Below are positions 35,501 to 48,400 of a DNA stretch of 64,000 nt, one piece after another. The stretch spans positions 248,001 through 312,000 of the forward strand of contig SADC01001337.1 of assembly GCA_004194705.1 (NCBI GenBank), written 5' to 3'. The position numbers and the translations under genes are program-made. Below the pieces are notes generated by a model. That model made no database searches and had not been told where the DNA came from. It saw only the letters and a list, made by a program, of their open reading frames with translations. This stretch comes from Ditylenchus dipsaci. Its lineage: Eukaryota > Nematoda > Chromadorea > Rhabditida > Anguinidae. Position 1 is the first letter of the stretch. Each line of letters begins with the position of its first letter.

Positions 35501-38038
35501 AGTTGTGCGAGTATTAATATGTTGTGAGTTTTTAGGCTTCCCCCTACGGTATTGAAGCATTCGATTCGGTTCTCAAACCTCTATGGAAAGGTATTTTTTG
35601 AACTTTCTAGGAAAGCATTAATAATTCATTTTTAAGGTATCCGAACTCATCGAGGTAAAGGCTTGGCTGCTTTCCTTAAGGCAATTGGATTCTTGATTCC
35701 CTTGATGGATGCCGAATATGCCAGGTAGACTGAATTTATATGCGAAGTTTATGTGATTTTTTTAAGTTACTACACAAAAGAAGTTATGTTGATCTTAATT
35801 CGCGAGTTTGTTAGTCCTGATGAAGAGATGAAAAAGATAGTATTAAAGGTAAACTTTTGAAGGTTGGTACTCGCATATTAAATGTTTGTCTTGTTGAGGT
35901 CGTGAAGCAGTGCTGTTCTACTGATGGTGTCGAGCCTTCATACATTCGGGAGGAAATATTAACTCCATTCTTCAGGGCTTTCTGGAATCATCGGATGGTA
36001 CTTAAACGTTATGTGTATCCCGACCCAATACAATTTTTGCTTCTTCTAGGCTATGGACCGTCGTAATTACAAGCAGCTGGTTGATACGACGGTGGAAATA
36101 GCACAGAAGGTCGGAGCTGTGGAAATAATTACTAGAATTGTAGACGATCTGAAGGATGAAAATGAGCAATACAGGTGTGTTTTTCGAAACAAGTATTCTT
36201 GCTGCTCACTGATATTATTTTAAAGAAAAATGGTGATGGAAACAATTGAAAATATTATATCGCTCATGGGTGCTTCAGAGGTTGATTCGAGATTGGAAGA
36301 GCAGCTCATTGATGGAATACTGTACGCTTTTCAAGAGCAGACTCAAGAGGTTGTTTTGTCATTGTCTTGCTTAAAAGATCGTAGATTTCATTTGCAATTT
36401 TAAGGATGCTGTGATGCTTGATGGTTTTGGAACCGTCTGCCGCGGACTTGGGCGTAGAACTAAACCTTATCTTCCACAAATTTGTGGTACAATTCTCTGG
36501 CGCCTGAATAACAAGTCTGCTAAAGTTCGACAGCAAGCGACGGATCTGGTTTGTTTTTTATTTGAGTCTTGTATATGTTTAGCGGAATAACGATCATTGA
36601 GGAAGCTTACACTTTTTATTTTCAGATTGCGAAAATCGCCTCGGTGATGAGCATTTGTCAGGAAGAAAAGCTTATGGACATTTAGGGTTGTGCTCTACGA
36701 ATACCTTGGAGAAGAATATCCGGAAGTTTTGGGATCAATTTTGGGAGCTCTAGGGGCTATCGTCACGGTTATAGGTATGACTAAAATGACGCCTCCTATC
36801 AAAGATTTGTTGCCTCGTTTGACTCCCATTCTCAAAAACAGGTTTGTCCACATGCACTCGTTCACTGTGATATCTAAACTTTAGGCACGAAAAAGTACAA
36901 GAGTATTGCATAGAACTGGTGGGGAAAATTGCGGACCGTGGAAGCGAATTGTAATTTTTTTTGTTTATCTTATGATCATTAAATTCTTATGTTTGTAGTG
37001 TATCGGCACGTGAGTGGATGCGCATTTGCTTTGAGCTTCTGGAATTGCTGAAAGCTCACAAGAAGTCTATTCGCCGTGCAGCAATCAACACCTTTGGTTA
37101 TATCGCTAAAGCTATCGGCCCTCATGACGTGCTGGCGACACTTCTAAACAATCTAAAGGTTCAAGAACGTCAACTCCGAGTTTGCACCACCGTCGCCATC
37201 GCCATCGTTTCAGAAACATGCGCTCCATTCACAGTATTGCCAGCTATAATGAATGAATATAGGTACGTCAAAATTTGTTATTATCTACTGCTGTTTGGTC
37301 TTCACTACATTCTAATGAGTTTTAGAGTTCCTGAGATCAATGTTCAAAATGGTGTGCTAAAGGCCTCTCTTTCATGGTAGATTGTTTATTAAAGGTTACA
37401 GAGGTTAATAGTAATTCGTAAGCTTTAGTTCGAGTATATTGGCGAAATGGCGAAGGATTATATTTATGCGGTGACTCCATTGCTCATTGATGCACTTATG
37501 GAAAGGTTAGTGCCTATTTTTGCGTTCATTCTATTGACAACGTGGTTTCAGAGATGTTGTTCACCGACAAATCGCGATAGATGCAGTTGCTCATCTCACT
37601 CTTGGGGCATATGGTTTTGGGTGTGAGGATGCGCTAGTCCATCTGCTGAATTATGTGTGGCCCAACATGCTGGTATAAAATCGTTATTTTTCTTGTCTCA
37701 TGAAAATGTTATGAGCGTTTCTTCAGGAAAATTCACCTCACGTTATTCAAAGATTTGTTTTTGCTTGCGATGCAATGAGAGTTTCCATAGGTCCTATCAA
37801 GGCTAGTTGTCTTGCTCATTTTTCCAATAAACAATTTTATAATCTGCTGATTTCATAGGTCATGCAGTATGCTCTCCAAGCGCTATGGCATCCTGCAAGG
37901 AAAGTTCGTGAACCATGCTGGAAAGTTTTCAATAACCTCATTTTGGGATCTCAAGATGCTTTGGTGGCAGGTTATCCGCGGATCGAATCTACTGAGAGGA
38001 ATCAATATATTCGCCATGAACTTGACTATGTCCTTTAA
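32592..38038 (+). CDS. SF3B1: Splicing factor 3B subunit 1 (SF3b155)
   Basis: SF3B1 is the HEAT-repeat scaffold of the U2 snRNP that clamps the branch site. Twenty-eight coding exons with mostly 45-60-bp introns can be followed. N-terminal U2AF-ligand motifs include [17 protein letters not shown] and [28 protein letters not shown] and [10 protein letters not shown] lead into the HEAT region ([20 protein letters not shown] onward). The stretch around the human hotspot residues is conserved ([31 protein letters not shown]). The end is [10 protein letters not shown] then TAA. The start lacks about 90 residues found in human SF3B1. One-base homopolymer losses are needed to explain frame breaks at about 33,612 (G-run), 36,676 and 36,685 (G-runs) and 37,364 (CC). 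The next-to-last intron appears to be GC-AG (about 37,801-37,858). Confidence 0.96.
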
Positions 38039-38111
38039 TGTTTGTAATAGTCTACTGATCGAAGAAGCTATCTGTTGAAGAAAATTGTTGTCCTTTGAAC
38101 TTTTGTGTGAG

Positions 38112-38117
38112 AATAAA
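38112..38117 (+). terminator. Candidate polyadenylation signal of SF3B1
   Basis: AATAAA 74 nt after the SF3B1 stop codon. Confidence 0.6.
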
Positions 38118-38596
38118 AAATTGAGTTACTTTTGGTTCAGTAAGTAAACCGTGGTTTTCTTGTTGTTTTTCTATGAATGTGAGCGGAGCTTTTTGGAGGC
38201 TCTGCTAAGTTATGCTTTTGGAGTCAATGTAGACTTCCTAAATGATGGTTTCTCATAATTTGGCTGGTTTATCTTAAAGTACAATGAATACCTAAAATCG
38301 GCATTTTTAAAGTGCATTGTTGTCTGGGGCGATAGCAACTCCGAATTTATGAATTCGCCAAAAAAAAAACTTGCATAAAAAACTGCTAACGTTTTTCGTT
38401 TATTTTTCATCTGCATCGTAAACCGCTTGGAATAAAATAAAAAAATAAAATTTCAAACTGTCGGCTATTAACACATTGTTAGATCAGAGCAGGTGGAATA
38501 TTTCCACTGCGCTACAACTATTCGCTATTGATTGAAAAGTACGCTGAATTTAAAATGGGCATATCGGAAATTTTTGCCGCAAAAAGGGACGGCTAT

Positions 38597-38972
38597 CGAT
38601 TACCAACGGTCAATAAATTTTTTTTTGAAATTTTTGATCAAAATCGTCAATTTTCAGGGCAAAAGATTCTGGAAAGTCGACCCTAATACCAAAATTTCAT
38701 CCTGAATCCGAATCCGTTGAGATCAGATCAAAATAATTTTTATGGGCTGATATATAGCTATTTTGAGTAGATAGAGCAGGAATTTGGCACCATTTACCTA
38801 TTTTGATGGATATCTCAGCCCATAAAAATTATTTTGATCTGATCTCAACGGATTCGGATTCAGGATGAGATTTTGGTATCAGGGTCGACTTTCCAGAAAC
38901 TTTTGCCCTGAAAATTGACAATTTTGATCGAAAATTTCAAAAAAAAATTCATTGACCGTCGGTAATCGATAT
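38597..38972. repeat. Palindromic MITE-like element between SF3B1 and DEPDC5
   Basis: Arms ATCGATTACCAACGGTCAAT... and inverse ...ATTGACCGTCGGTAATCGAT are about 170 bp each around TATTTTGAGTAGATAGAGCAGG. Non-coding. The rest of 38,120-39,469 shows no gene. Confidence 0.7.
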
Positions 38973-39469
38973 TTTACCGCAAAAAGGCGTAATTTTGTCG
39001 CAAATTTTTCTTTCGCCCTGTTCTGTTAATTTTTCTTAACTTTTTTTAAAAGTTGTAACATTATCATGTAGCTTGCGATTCTAGTTTGTGACGAGGCGTT
39101 ATTTCTTCACTTTACAAGACAAAAAATATTGATTTGAAACATAAAATTGTGGCGATAAATTTAGTCTCGATGAATTCGCTTAGTGCCATTTTTTGGTTGT
39201 TTTCAAATGAACAAGCTTGTCTCGAGCTGTGTTTCTAAGTGGTGAACTTTCTCCGTTACTCTGTAACTGTAGATAAATGCCTGATAATTATTCATGTTTA
39301 TCTTATATTCAATCATGATTGTACAAAAATAAGAATAAAATAATAATCAAAGCATATTTTAGTTATCTGAATCATTTTACAACATTTGTACTTACTACCG
39401 ATTTAATCTGTAAACAGTTCTTTACGCTTTCGTAATTACACACTGTAATTTATTCGCATTGTTGTCAAT

Positions 39470-42400
39470 ATGCTAAGAGGATCTGAAGACAGCGCGATGA
39501 CCAGCACAACAGTGCTTAGCTCTCCAATCTCAAATAATGACACAGAGAATAAATCTATCAGAATCAAATTAATCCATAAAAGCGAAGAAGGTCTTGAATT
39601 CGTAGGCTATTTTCTCTTGGCGAAATTTCTTCTTTCTGTCCTAAAAATGTGTTTTACAGAGCCCAAGATTGATTCCTGGTCTGAAAATCGGGGGTAAGGC
39701 ATAAGTTTTAAGAAAAGAAATCAATTTAAAAAATTGAATTTGTGTATTTTTGATAAGGTTCTGGATTTCAGTAATTTAGCGCTGTGATTCAATTTGGATA
39801 CAGTCGCCGCTCGGTACAGCATACGCACGCGGGAATTACAGAGCGTGTCAAATTTAAAAGATCGCGAATAGGATAATTTTCCCTTAAGACAAAAAGAATA
39901 TTTTCTAAAATCTCTTAATTCTGATCACTTGGATGTTGAACTAAATAAGAGAATTTATGCAACATTTTCATTACTCGATTAGCCATGTTCAGGCTTAAAC
40001 GAAAGCTGAGAGTCAGCTCTACACGTTTTCTTCAAAAAACGAGAACATAAAGCTATTGTTGTCACTATTCAAGCTAAACTTAAAATACCGTATTCTCTCT
40101 AATAGGCCGACATGTCGGTTTATTTTTCAACCCTTCAAAAATCGTGAAAATTTTGGGTCGAACTCGACATTTTCGGGTGAAAATCCAAAATCGAAAAAGC
40201 GGAATCGATAGAGCTCGTGGGAACTAAGAAAACGCAATAAACAGCGATGTAATTTTTTTTTCTTCGGACTGAGATACGGTCCCTCAAAGTAGGGGGTGTC
40301 GGTTTATTAGAGGGTGTCGGCCTATTAGAGAGAATACGGTACCTGAATTTTCCCGAAAATGCCACTTTTTTAAATTTTAATGATATTATTTAGAAATTTT
40401 TCGAATTTCCGCAAACAATCAGTAATTCTGAAAGTTCAGATACTGGGCTTTCAGCTATGCTGAAAATCTCATCAGAATAATAAGTAGATGTAATTTATCT
40501 GCGGGCCAAAGCTTTAAATTTTTTTTATTTTTGTAAATTTTTTTTAAATACCGTATTTCCTCTAATAACTCACCCGGGTGAGTTATTTTTTGGATCGCTG
40601 AAAATTGGAAAAATTTGAGGTCGATCTCGAGATTTTTGGGTGAAAATATTAAATTTAAAAACTGGAATCGGTAGAGCTCGTGGAATTAAGAAAACGCAAT
40701 AAACAGCTTTGCAAAATATTTGTTCCGAGCTGAGATATAGGCCCTCAAAGTTGAGGGGGGTGAGTTATTAGAGCAGGGTGAGTTATTAGAGGAAATACGG
40801 TAAGACTTAAAGTTTTTTCTTTAGAAATTTTGGTGAATATTTTTAAAAATAGTAATTGTTTGTAATTAAAGTGTCTTATTGCTAATACTAAAATATTCAA
40901 AAAGAAAAAAAAGCTGCAAACCTTAGCCTTTTTTGAATATTCAAAATCAGCAATAAGACACTTGAATTACAAACAATTACTATTTTTAAAAATATTTACC
41001 AAAATTTCTAAAGAAAAAAATTTAAAGCTTTGGCCAGCAGCGAAATTACAATCACTTATTATTCTGATGAGATTTTTCGCCATGCTGAAATCCCAGAATC
41101 TAAACTTATAGAATTACCGATCGTTTGTCGAGATTCGAAATTTTTTAAAAGAAAAATTATTAAAATTAAAAAAAATGGCATTTTTGGGAAAAAGACATAC
41201 TGAAATTTAGCTTAACTGGGGATAATAAAGGCTCCGTTTCTAAGCTTTTGAAAAACGTCGTGTAGGGCTTACTATCAGCTTTCCTTTAAGCCTAATTATA
41301 GCCAATTAAGGAAAAAGAGGTTGTATAATTTAAAAAACCCATTAAAAAAACCCATTTTCTGACTTAAATTTGTGAAGGTAATTGGATTTGTTATTACCTG
41401 AATTGAGATTCCCCCTACGCGGAGCGAAATGCCTTGGGTATTCTTCGGTTAGATGGATATCCACCTGGCTGCCCGATAAAAATGAAATTCCGCCAAAGTC
41501 AAAAATAACACACTTTTCTTGTGTGTGGGAGTCATGTTTGACAGGTGGTATAGGGGGTCCGAGGGGCTACAAATGTATATATTTCATCCTGTCAAACAGA
41601 ATTGCTAGCAAGTTTTTACATATGTCTAAATTGAAATAAAAATCTTTTATAGGCCAGCCAGGTGGATATCCACATATCCGAAGGTACCCGCCTCGGATTT
41701 CGGGTTCAGCGTTTCCTATAATAAGTCACCTCCACAGCGATTTGAACCTTGTAGATGAATTAACTGTAGATGAATTTACCGTCGCCCGTTAGAAAAATGA
41801 AAGGGAATGCAGAATTACAACTAAAAAAATTTGCACCAAAAAAAAGCCAATTTGCTCCAAAAAAAAGTTTTTTTGCCCCAAACAAAAGTCTTTTTGACCC
41901 AAAAAAAAGTCTTTTTGCTCCAAAAAGAGTCTTTTGGGGTGCTTATTAGAGAAAATACGGTAAATTATATTCTACGACTACAGGATAATTCAAAACCAAG
42001 TTGACTGGCGTTTGCAGAATTTTGATAAACGGCTCAGATAAAAATTTATGGACTCTTGAATCACCCTGTACATAATATAATTAAAATATTTAAAGGGCTT
42101 TTTTGTGAGTTTCAGTGACCAATTTTTTATAGATATTCTTGAAATAAAATCAATAGCAGATGAAAAACATTTTGTACTATGCATGTTCACAGCTGAGTGT
42201 GTCAATGAGAATCGATATAAAGGTACGTTACATATTTCTGGATGTAAAAATTTTCAAAAAGGTAAATATTGTGCTTTCAGACAAATCCATTGTTATATGC
42301 TCTAAAATTTTCGAGAACAGAAAGTGGAAAAACAGGTAGGATAGTAACATTAAATATTAATAGTTAAAAAATGTTTCCTTTTTCAGTTTCCCGACTCGTA

Positions 42401-45400
42401 ATGATTGCCTGGTATATCTAAGCCAATACTCTTTTGTAAAATTTTCTATATTTTTATTTAAGGTTCGCAAAGTTGATAAAGAGAAGGTACAATATATGCT
42501 TCAAATCAATTACAGTTGCCGCTCGTTTTAACGAAACCCCAAAAAGTTCGTTCCTGCCTAGGGTCCGACACTTTTCCAGCTCAATTTTCTAAAACTTTTG
42601 ACCGTTTCTTTTTGACAGTCTGTTCGCAAATATCACAAGGATTCCGATTTTGCCGATCGTTTTTCAGAATCATGAAATTTTTCTCTTCAAAAAAACCAAA
42701 TCTCGATTTAACGACACCATTTTTGATAAAAGGATGTCGTTAAATCGAGATTTGAATTTTTTGGAGAGAAAAATTTCATGATTCTGAAAAACGATTCGCA
42801 AAATCGGAATCCTTGCGATATTTGCGACCAGACTGTCAAAAGAAAACGGACAAAATTTTCGAAAATCGAGCTAAAAAGTGTCGGATCCTAGGCGGGAACG
42901 AACTTTTTGGGTGTCATTAAATCGAGCGGCAACTGTATTTGAAAAAAAATTAAATTGAATTTCACTTATTATTCAGGCCGCTTTGGACAGCATTGAGCTG
43001 ACCTTTAAGGAGCACTATGTTAGTCGGGCAGATATGTGGCTATTCCGAAATTGTTTAATAAACTCCTGTGTCTACATTGGAAAAGTGGGTTAAATAAACG
43101 GAGCACATTAAATTCAAATACACTAATCTACTAAAAATTCATTAGAAAGAAGAATGGCTAGGTATTTTGTGCACAGTTAGTGATATCTGGGTAGGTGTAA
43201 TTTCTAACATTTTCTTACAAATGGATTATTGATATTTTTGTGAGTGCAACAATGAAATGAATTAAAATTCAGGTTTCTGGTGATGCTGTAAGTTTTTCAG
43301 CTAACATATTTACTTTGATAAGTGCTTTTCTTAAAAGTAACAACATATACCTACTAGGTATTTTTTAAATGTGGTTTTATAGCCATATTTTGTTGAAATA
43401 ACGGCGCTAGTGTCACATAGCCCAACCCGCCCCTTCCCCTTAAAAGCGATTAAAGTTAAAGAATTTCGCTGCAGAATGTCCTAAAAATTGAAGGCTGGAG
43501 AAAGTAAATTAATATAGTCAACTCCCTCCATAGTGTACACGGCCGCCATAGTGCACACCCGGTTCCGATATGGTTGGCCACCACACAGTCAATTTCCTTC
43601 ATAGTAACCACCCTCCATAGTGCACACCTGGCGTTGGTCCTTTGGGTGTGCACTATGGTGGGAGTTGACTGTACTTTTTTCAAGTGTGTTGTTTTCTATA
43701 GCACCTCGATTTCTAAGGCCTTTTTTAAAGAAATTTTGTAATTCCAACATTATTTTTCAACACAACTTCTAATTTTTTACAGGTTTTTTTTCTGAAATCA
43801 TAAAAACGAGTTGTAAAAAGGGGCACAAAACGACTTTTAATAATACATATCGAGTAAATTTTGTTCGCTTTGGGTGAAGCCTCTATTAGAAAAGAAAATA
43901 CGGTATCCTTACAGTAAACTATTATTAGAGCTCTGGTTTAGGCATGGTCTGGTTATGTTTCTGAAAACACAAGAGTTGTTTTTCGCTCTTCTAGCTCACA
44001 GGTTTTTTTCATAAAATAAATTTCAATTTGACTTTTGTCTCTTTAGGTCCTTATATACATACAATTCAGGTTTTCATTCAAATTTAAAAAACTAAAATAA
44101 GTTATATGTGTACTTAGAAACTTTTAAGTTCTGAAATGTGGGACATTGACGACCAAGGAGATCTCTACTTTGAAAAATGTGCAAAGGGATTCCTCCCTAC
44201 TCTCTTCAAAAAATGGCGTGACCAATTCTGCGTAAATTCTTGTCTTTTCTGCAGACGTTTCAAAAGTTGTGATTTTGCAGGCACATCATGTTTCAATCAT
44301 TGTTTTTTCAAGGTTTACAATTGTAAATTTGTAGCTTTACCTTATTTGACAGTGACTTTCAGATGGTATTACAAACCAGAGAACATGGACGAAGATATGA
44401 TAAACAGATTGCGAGACTTTAAAGATCATAGAGACAGATACTATCAGGTATAATGGCGTCTAATTGGGGGTTGCAAAAATACAGGGGATTCGTCCACGAG
44501 TAGGGGATTTTGAAACAATTTTACGGGGGAATTTACGGGGGCGGGGAATTGCCGAAAAACCGCGCGGGCACGATACACGGGGGAGGGGGGACTGAAAACC
44601 CTAGTCTAATGCATTGCTTCAAATAAATTTTTGACACCGGTTAAAAAATTATTGAACGAAACACCTGTCATAAACCAAAAACAATTCGGCAGGGAACAGA
44701 TTTTTAGGATGGTGTTTCAAATTGAGAAGTCGCCAAGAAAAGAATACGAAAAGTATGATTCTTATAAAGACTGTCTGTAAAAACATTAAAAAGTTGGAAG
44801 AGCAAAGAAACGGCAAGCCACATCATGCTCAAAGAATTCTATCGGTGCGCAAGTACGGCAGCCGCGTGGTCGCACAAAAATTTAATTCAGATGAGAATAA
44901 AATTTAAATTAAATACCGTATTTCTACTAATAGAACGACAGTCTCCAATAAACCGACACCCCTACTTTGAGGGTCTGTATCTCAGAAAAGAGTGAAAATT
45001 TCCAGGTCTGTTCATTGCGTTTTCTTAACTCCCAGGAGCTCTACCGATTCCGCTTTTTATTTTGGATTTTCACACAAAAATCTCGAGATCTACCCGAAAA
45101 TTTACCCATTTTGGGGGATCGAAAAATAGACCGACATGTCGTTCTATTAGAATAAATACGGTATTGTATAGAAGCAGAGCTCTCAACTAAAAATATTAAA
45201 TAAAAGGAAATTTGGTAAAGAGAATTAAAAGGGAAAATAAGGTACAGTCAAAACTCCCATTAACATACACCCTTGGGACCGGGACTAGCCGTATGTTAAT
45301 GAGAGGTGTATGTTAATAAGGAAATCACTATGATCAGACCAAATAGATCTGATCCAGCCGTATGTTAATGGTAGAGCGTATGTTAATGGGGAGTATGTTA

Positions 45401-48400
45401 ATGGGAGTTTTGACTGTATTTAATTTAATTTTATTCTAGGATTTCTACCGAGTTTTAATTCAAAATGAGCACTACAACGATTGGACACCTGTTTTGTCTA
45501 AGGTTTTCTTTTGAGCCTTTTGAGCCTTTTAAACAATTTTGTTATATTCAGCTAAAATTAGCCTTCTACTCATACAAAGACTCTATTGAAAAACACAACC
45601 GGAAAGCTTTTCCTGTAATTTTTTTGAATTTCGATATTGAGGATTTTAAAGGCAATTATTGTTAGACTTACATCGGAAGGGAGCCGATTTGTGAACTTTC
45701 TACAGCTGCTGATGGCAACTTTTTAGAAGTCTTGAATATATCCATGAACTGTTTTTCGTATGTTTTCATCGGACAAAACGTAAAAGTGCCCCCTTTTGGC
45801 GAAAAAGTACTCCCTTTGTGCCCTCTTTTTTCGTTTTAATTAAAAAGTCATGAATTTCCTATTCTTTTTAAATTTTAACACCATTAAGTAGCCCTGCGAT
45901 TCTAGTTTCGGACGAGGTATCAGTTGTAGCATAATCTTCATTTTCGCCAAAAGGAGGCATTTTTACGTATCCCCTTTTTCATCATAGTTTTCAAGCAATG
46001 CTATTTTCAAGGTCTACCATTCTGACCGTCGATTTGAGACAACTGGCCAGCAGGTATGTGTGCTTGTTAAAAAAAAATTAGTATTAAGTTTCAACATTTC
46101 CATTTTTCAGATCATTTTTGTATCTCCTGGTGGAGGTGTGTTTAATGTGGACAGGGAAATGGTCAACTTGACAAAACAGAGACTAATAGACATGGGGTAT
46201 GTTTAATTTGGTTCATGCTTATGTATTGATTCATAAGAACTATTCTAAATACTCTAGAATTTCTCTGGATATTGTCTGTCTGGGGAGCAACCTCTTCACG
46301 CTGTTCCTTTGTTTGTGTTTAAGGTATGAATTAGACTGGGACGCAGCTCCCTGGTTTTTCTAGCCCTATTCATACTCCTGCAGGACACGGGACACTTTTT
46401 CAAACACTTTTTAGTCTCTATCTCGGCTCCCAGCCATCATTTTTCACCGCTTATATCAAATCCATAAGAAAATCGACCCTACTCTACAACATAGGAATAA
46501 CAGATTTGCCATAATTACTATCAAAAATGGTTTTTGGGCTGTCCTGAGGGACAAATACCCAGATTTTTCCCGCGGGACAGGACCTGCGGGACAGCCAAAA
46601 ATCATTTCTGAATGTCTCAACAGTATGAGTATTAGTTCTATCGTGTAGATTAGGGTCGATTTACGCTTAAATCTGTCGCCAGGATAGAAAAATGTGTTTG
46701 TCCCGTGGCTTTCCGAGCACTTGACCCGTGTCCCGCTGGATTAAAAATAGCTTTTGGATCCGGGGCTACTGTGCGGGTAATTTTTCCCTGAAATGTGGGT
46801 AATAAGGATATTCGTTATGCCCGCGTGCTACATTAGTATAAACTTGTCGAATATCAACTTGAAATATAAATATAATTAAGAACAAATCTCCAGCTCATCC
46901 TTTTGAAGACTACTTCATTCCGTAAGCTAAATTGACCATTTATAAATGTTTTCAATGATTATTCCCTTTTGTTTTAGACATTGGATGAATTACTCTTACT
47001 ACCAGGTTTCATAGATTTTAATCCAAAAGTTTAATAATACATGCTATTAGATGACCAGAAGATCGGCAATTTCCACCCAATTCAAAACACGTATTAACTT
47101 CCCCAGCGATCTGATCAAGGTGTAGAATTAAATATTTGATCCTTTTTAGTAAATAGGGGAGGGCACGCCTTTTTCTTGCCTCAAAAACACTTTTTTCTGC
47201 TGCATAAATTTTTTTTGCCGTAAAAAACTTTTTCTGCCGCAAATTTTTTCTCGATTTAAAACGACTTTTCACGGCAAAAGAAAAATTGCGTTGCGGCAGA
47301 AAAAATATTTTAGTGGCAGAAAAAAAGTATCATTACAACAAGAAAAGTATTTCTACGGCAAAAAATTTGCAACCAAAAAAAAAGTATTTTTACGGCAAGA
47401 AAAAGGTTTGCCCAAAAAGTGAGGGGCCGTGCCACCGCCAGACATTGCAAGAATCTCATATTCATCGCGTACCCTTAGGTACGCAATCGTATTCAGCCCA
47501 GATGCAAAAATAATAATATTAAAAAAAGTTAGTCATTAAAATTCTGTTAAAATCACACATCAAAAAATTGAAATTTATGATTGGAAACCAAATTGCAATT
47601 TTTTTCCTAACCAATACTTTTTGTCTCAATTATAATTCTCTCGATTGAAAAACAGTGAAAAAGTTGGCTTCAGCTCGAAACTAGTTAGTCGCTAAAGTGT
47701 AGTGTGGCCGAAAAAATAAAGATAGCAAAAAATTGGATTCTTGCAATGTATGCGAATAAAAAATGTGATTTCGCTCTGAGAGACACCCAATGAATTCTGA
47801 CCATCAAGAAGTCAAACTTATCATTTGCAGCATTCCGAAAAGGGACTAGTGTTAGAGCAAAAGATTGACAATGTGACTGATATGGACTACTATGATGAAT
47901 GCGCTTTCTCCTCTTTCCTCCAGACCAATTTCGGGGCTGCTAGTAATAATCTCAACGAGCTTTACAAAGAGCTTGGAGTCATGAATAGTGGCAGCGGCAA
48001 TAATGCCAGTGTCAATAATACCACTTCTGTAGGGGGTTTTTTTTTCAAATATGTTTTGTTTGACCTACGTGAAATTCCAGTATACTCCAAGATCTAATGT
48101 GGTTCAGAGTGAAAGACAAATAGTTGGGTCCTTGGAATGTCAAGGCAGCAACATGCCTGTATGTTCTCAAAGAATTTTTGAAAAGGATTTTGACAACTGT
48201 TTCAGGAACGTCGACCTGATGGCCAATTTAGAGGTGGCTCACTGGAATCAAAACATAAAGGAGGAGGTATGCTATTGGCCATTTCCCTTCTAATATTTTT
48301 TACAATATATTAATGAGTCGCTTTGAAGTCTTAGTCGTTTTGAAAAAAAATGACCAAAATAACGGATTCCAACAATTTTTTGCAACAATTTTGATTTTTT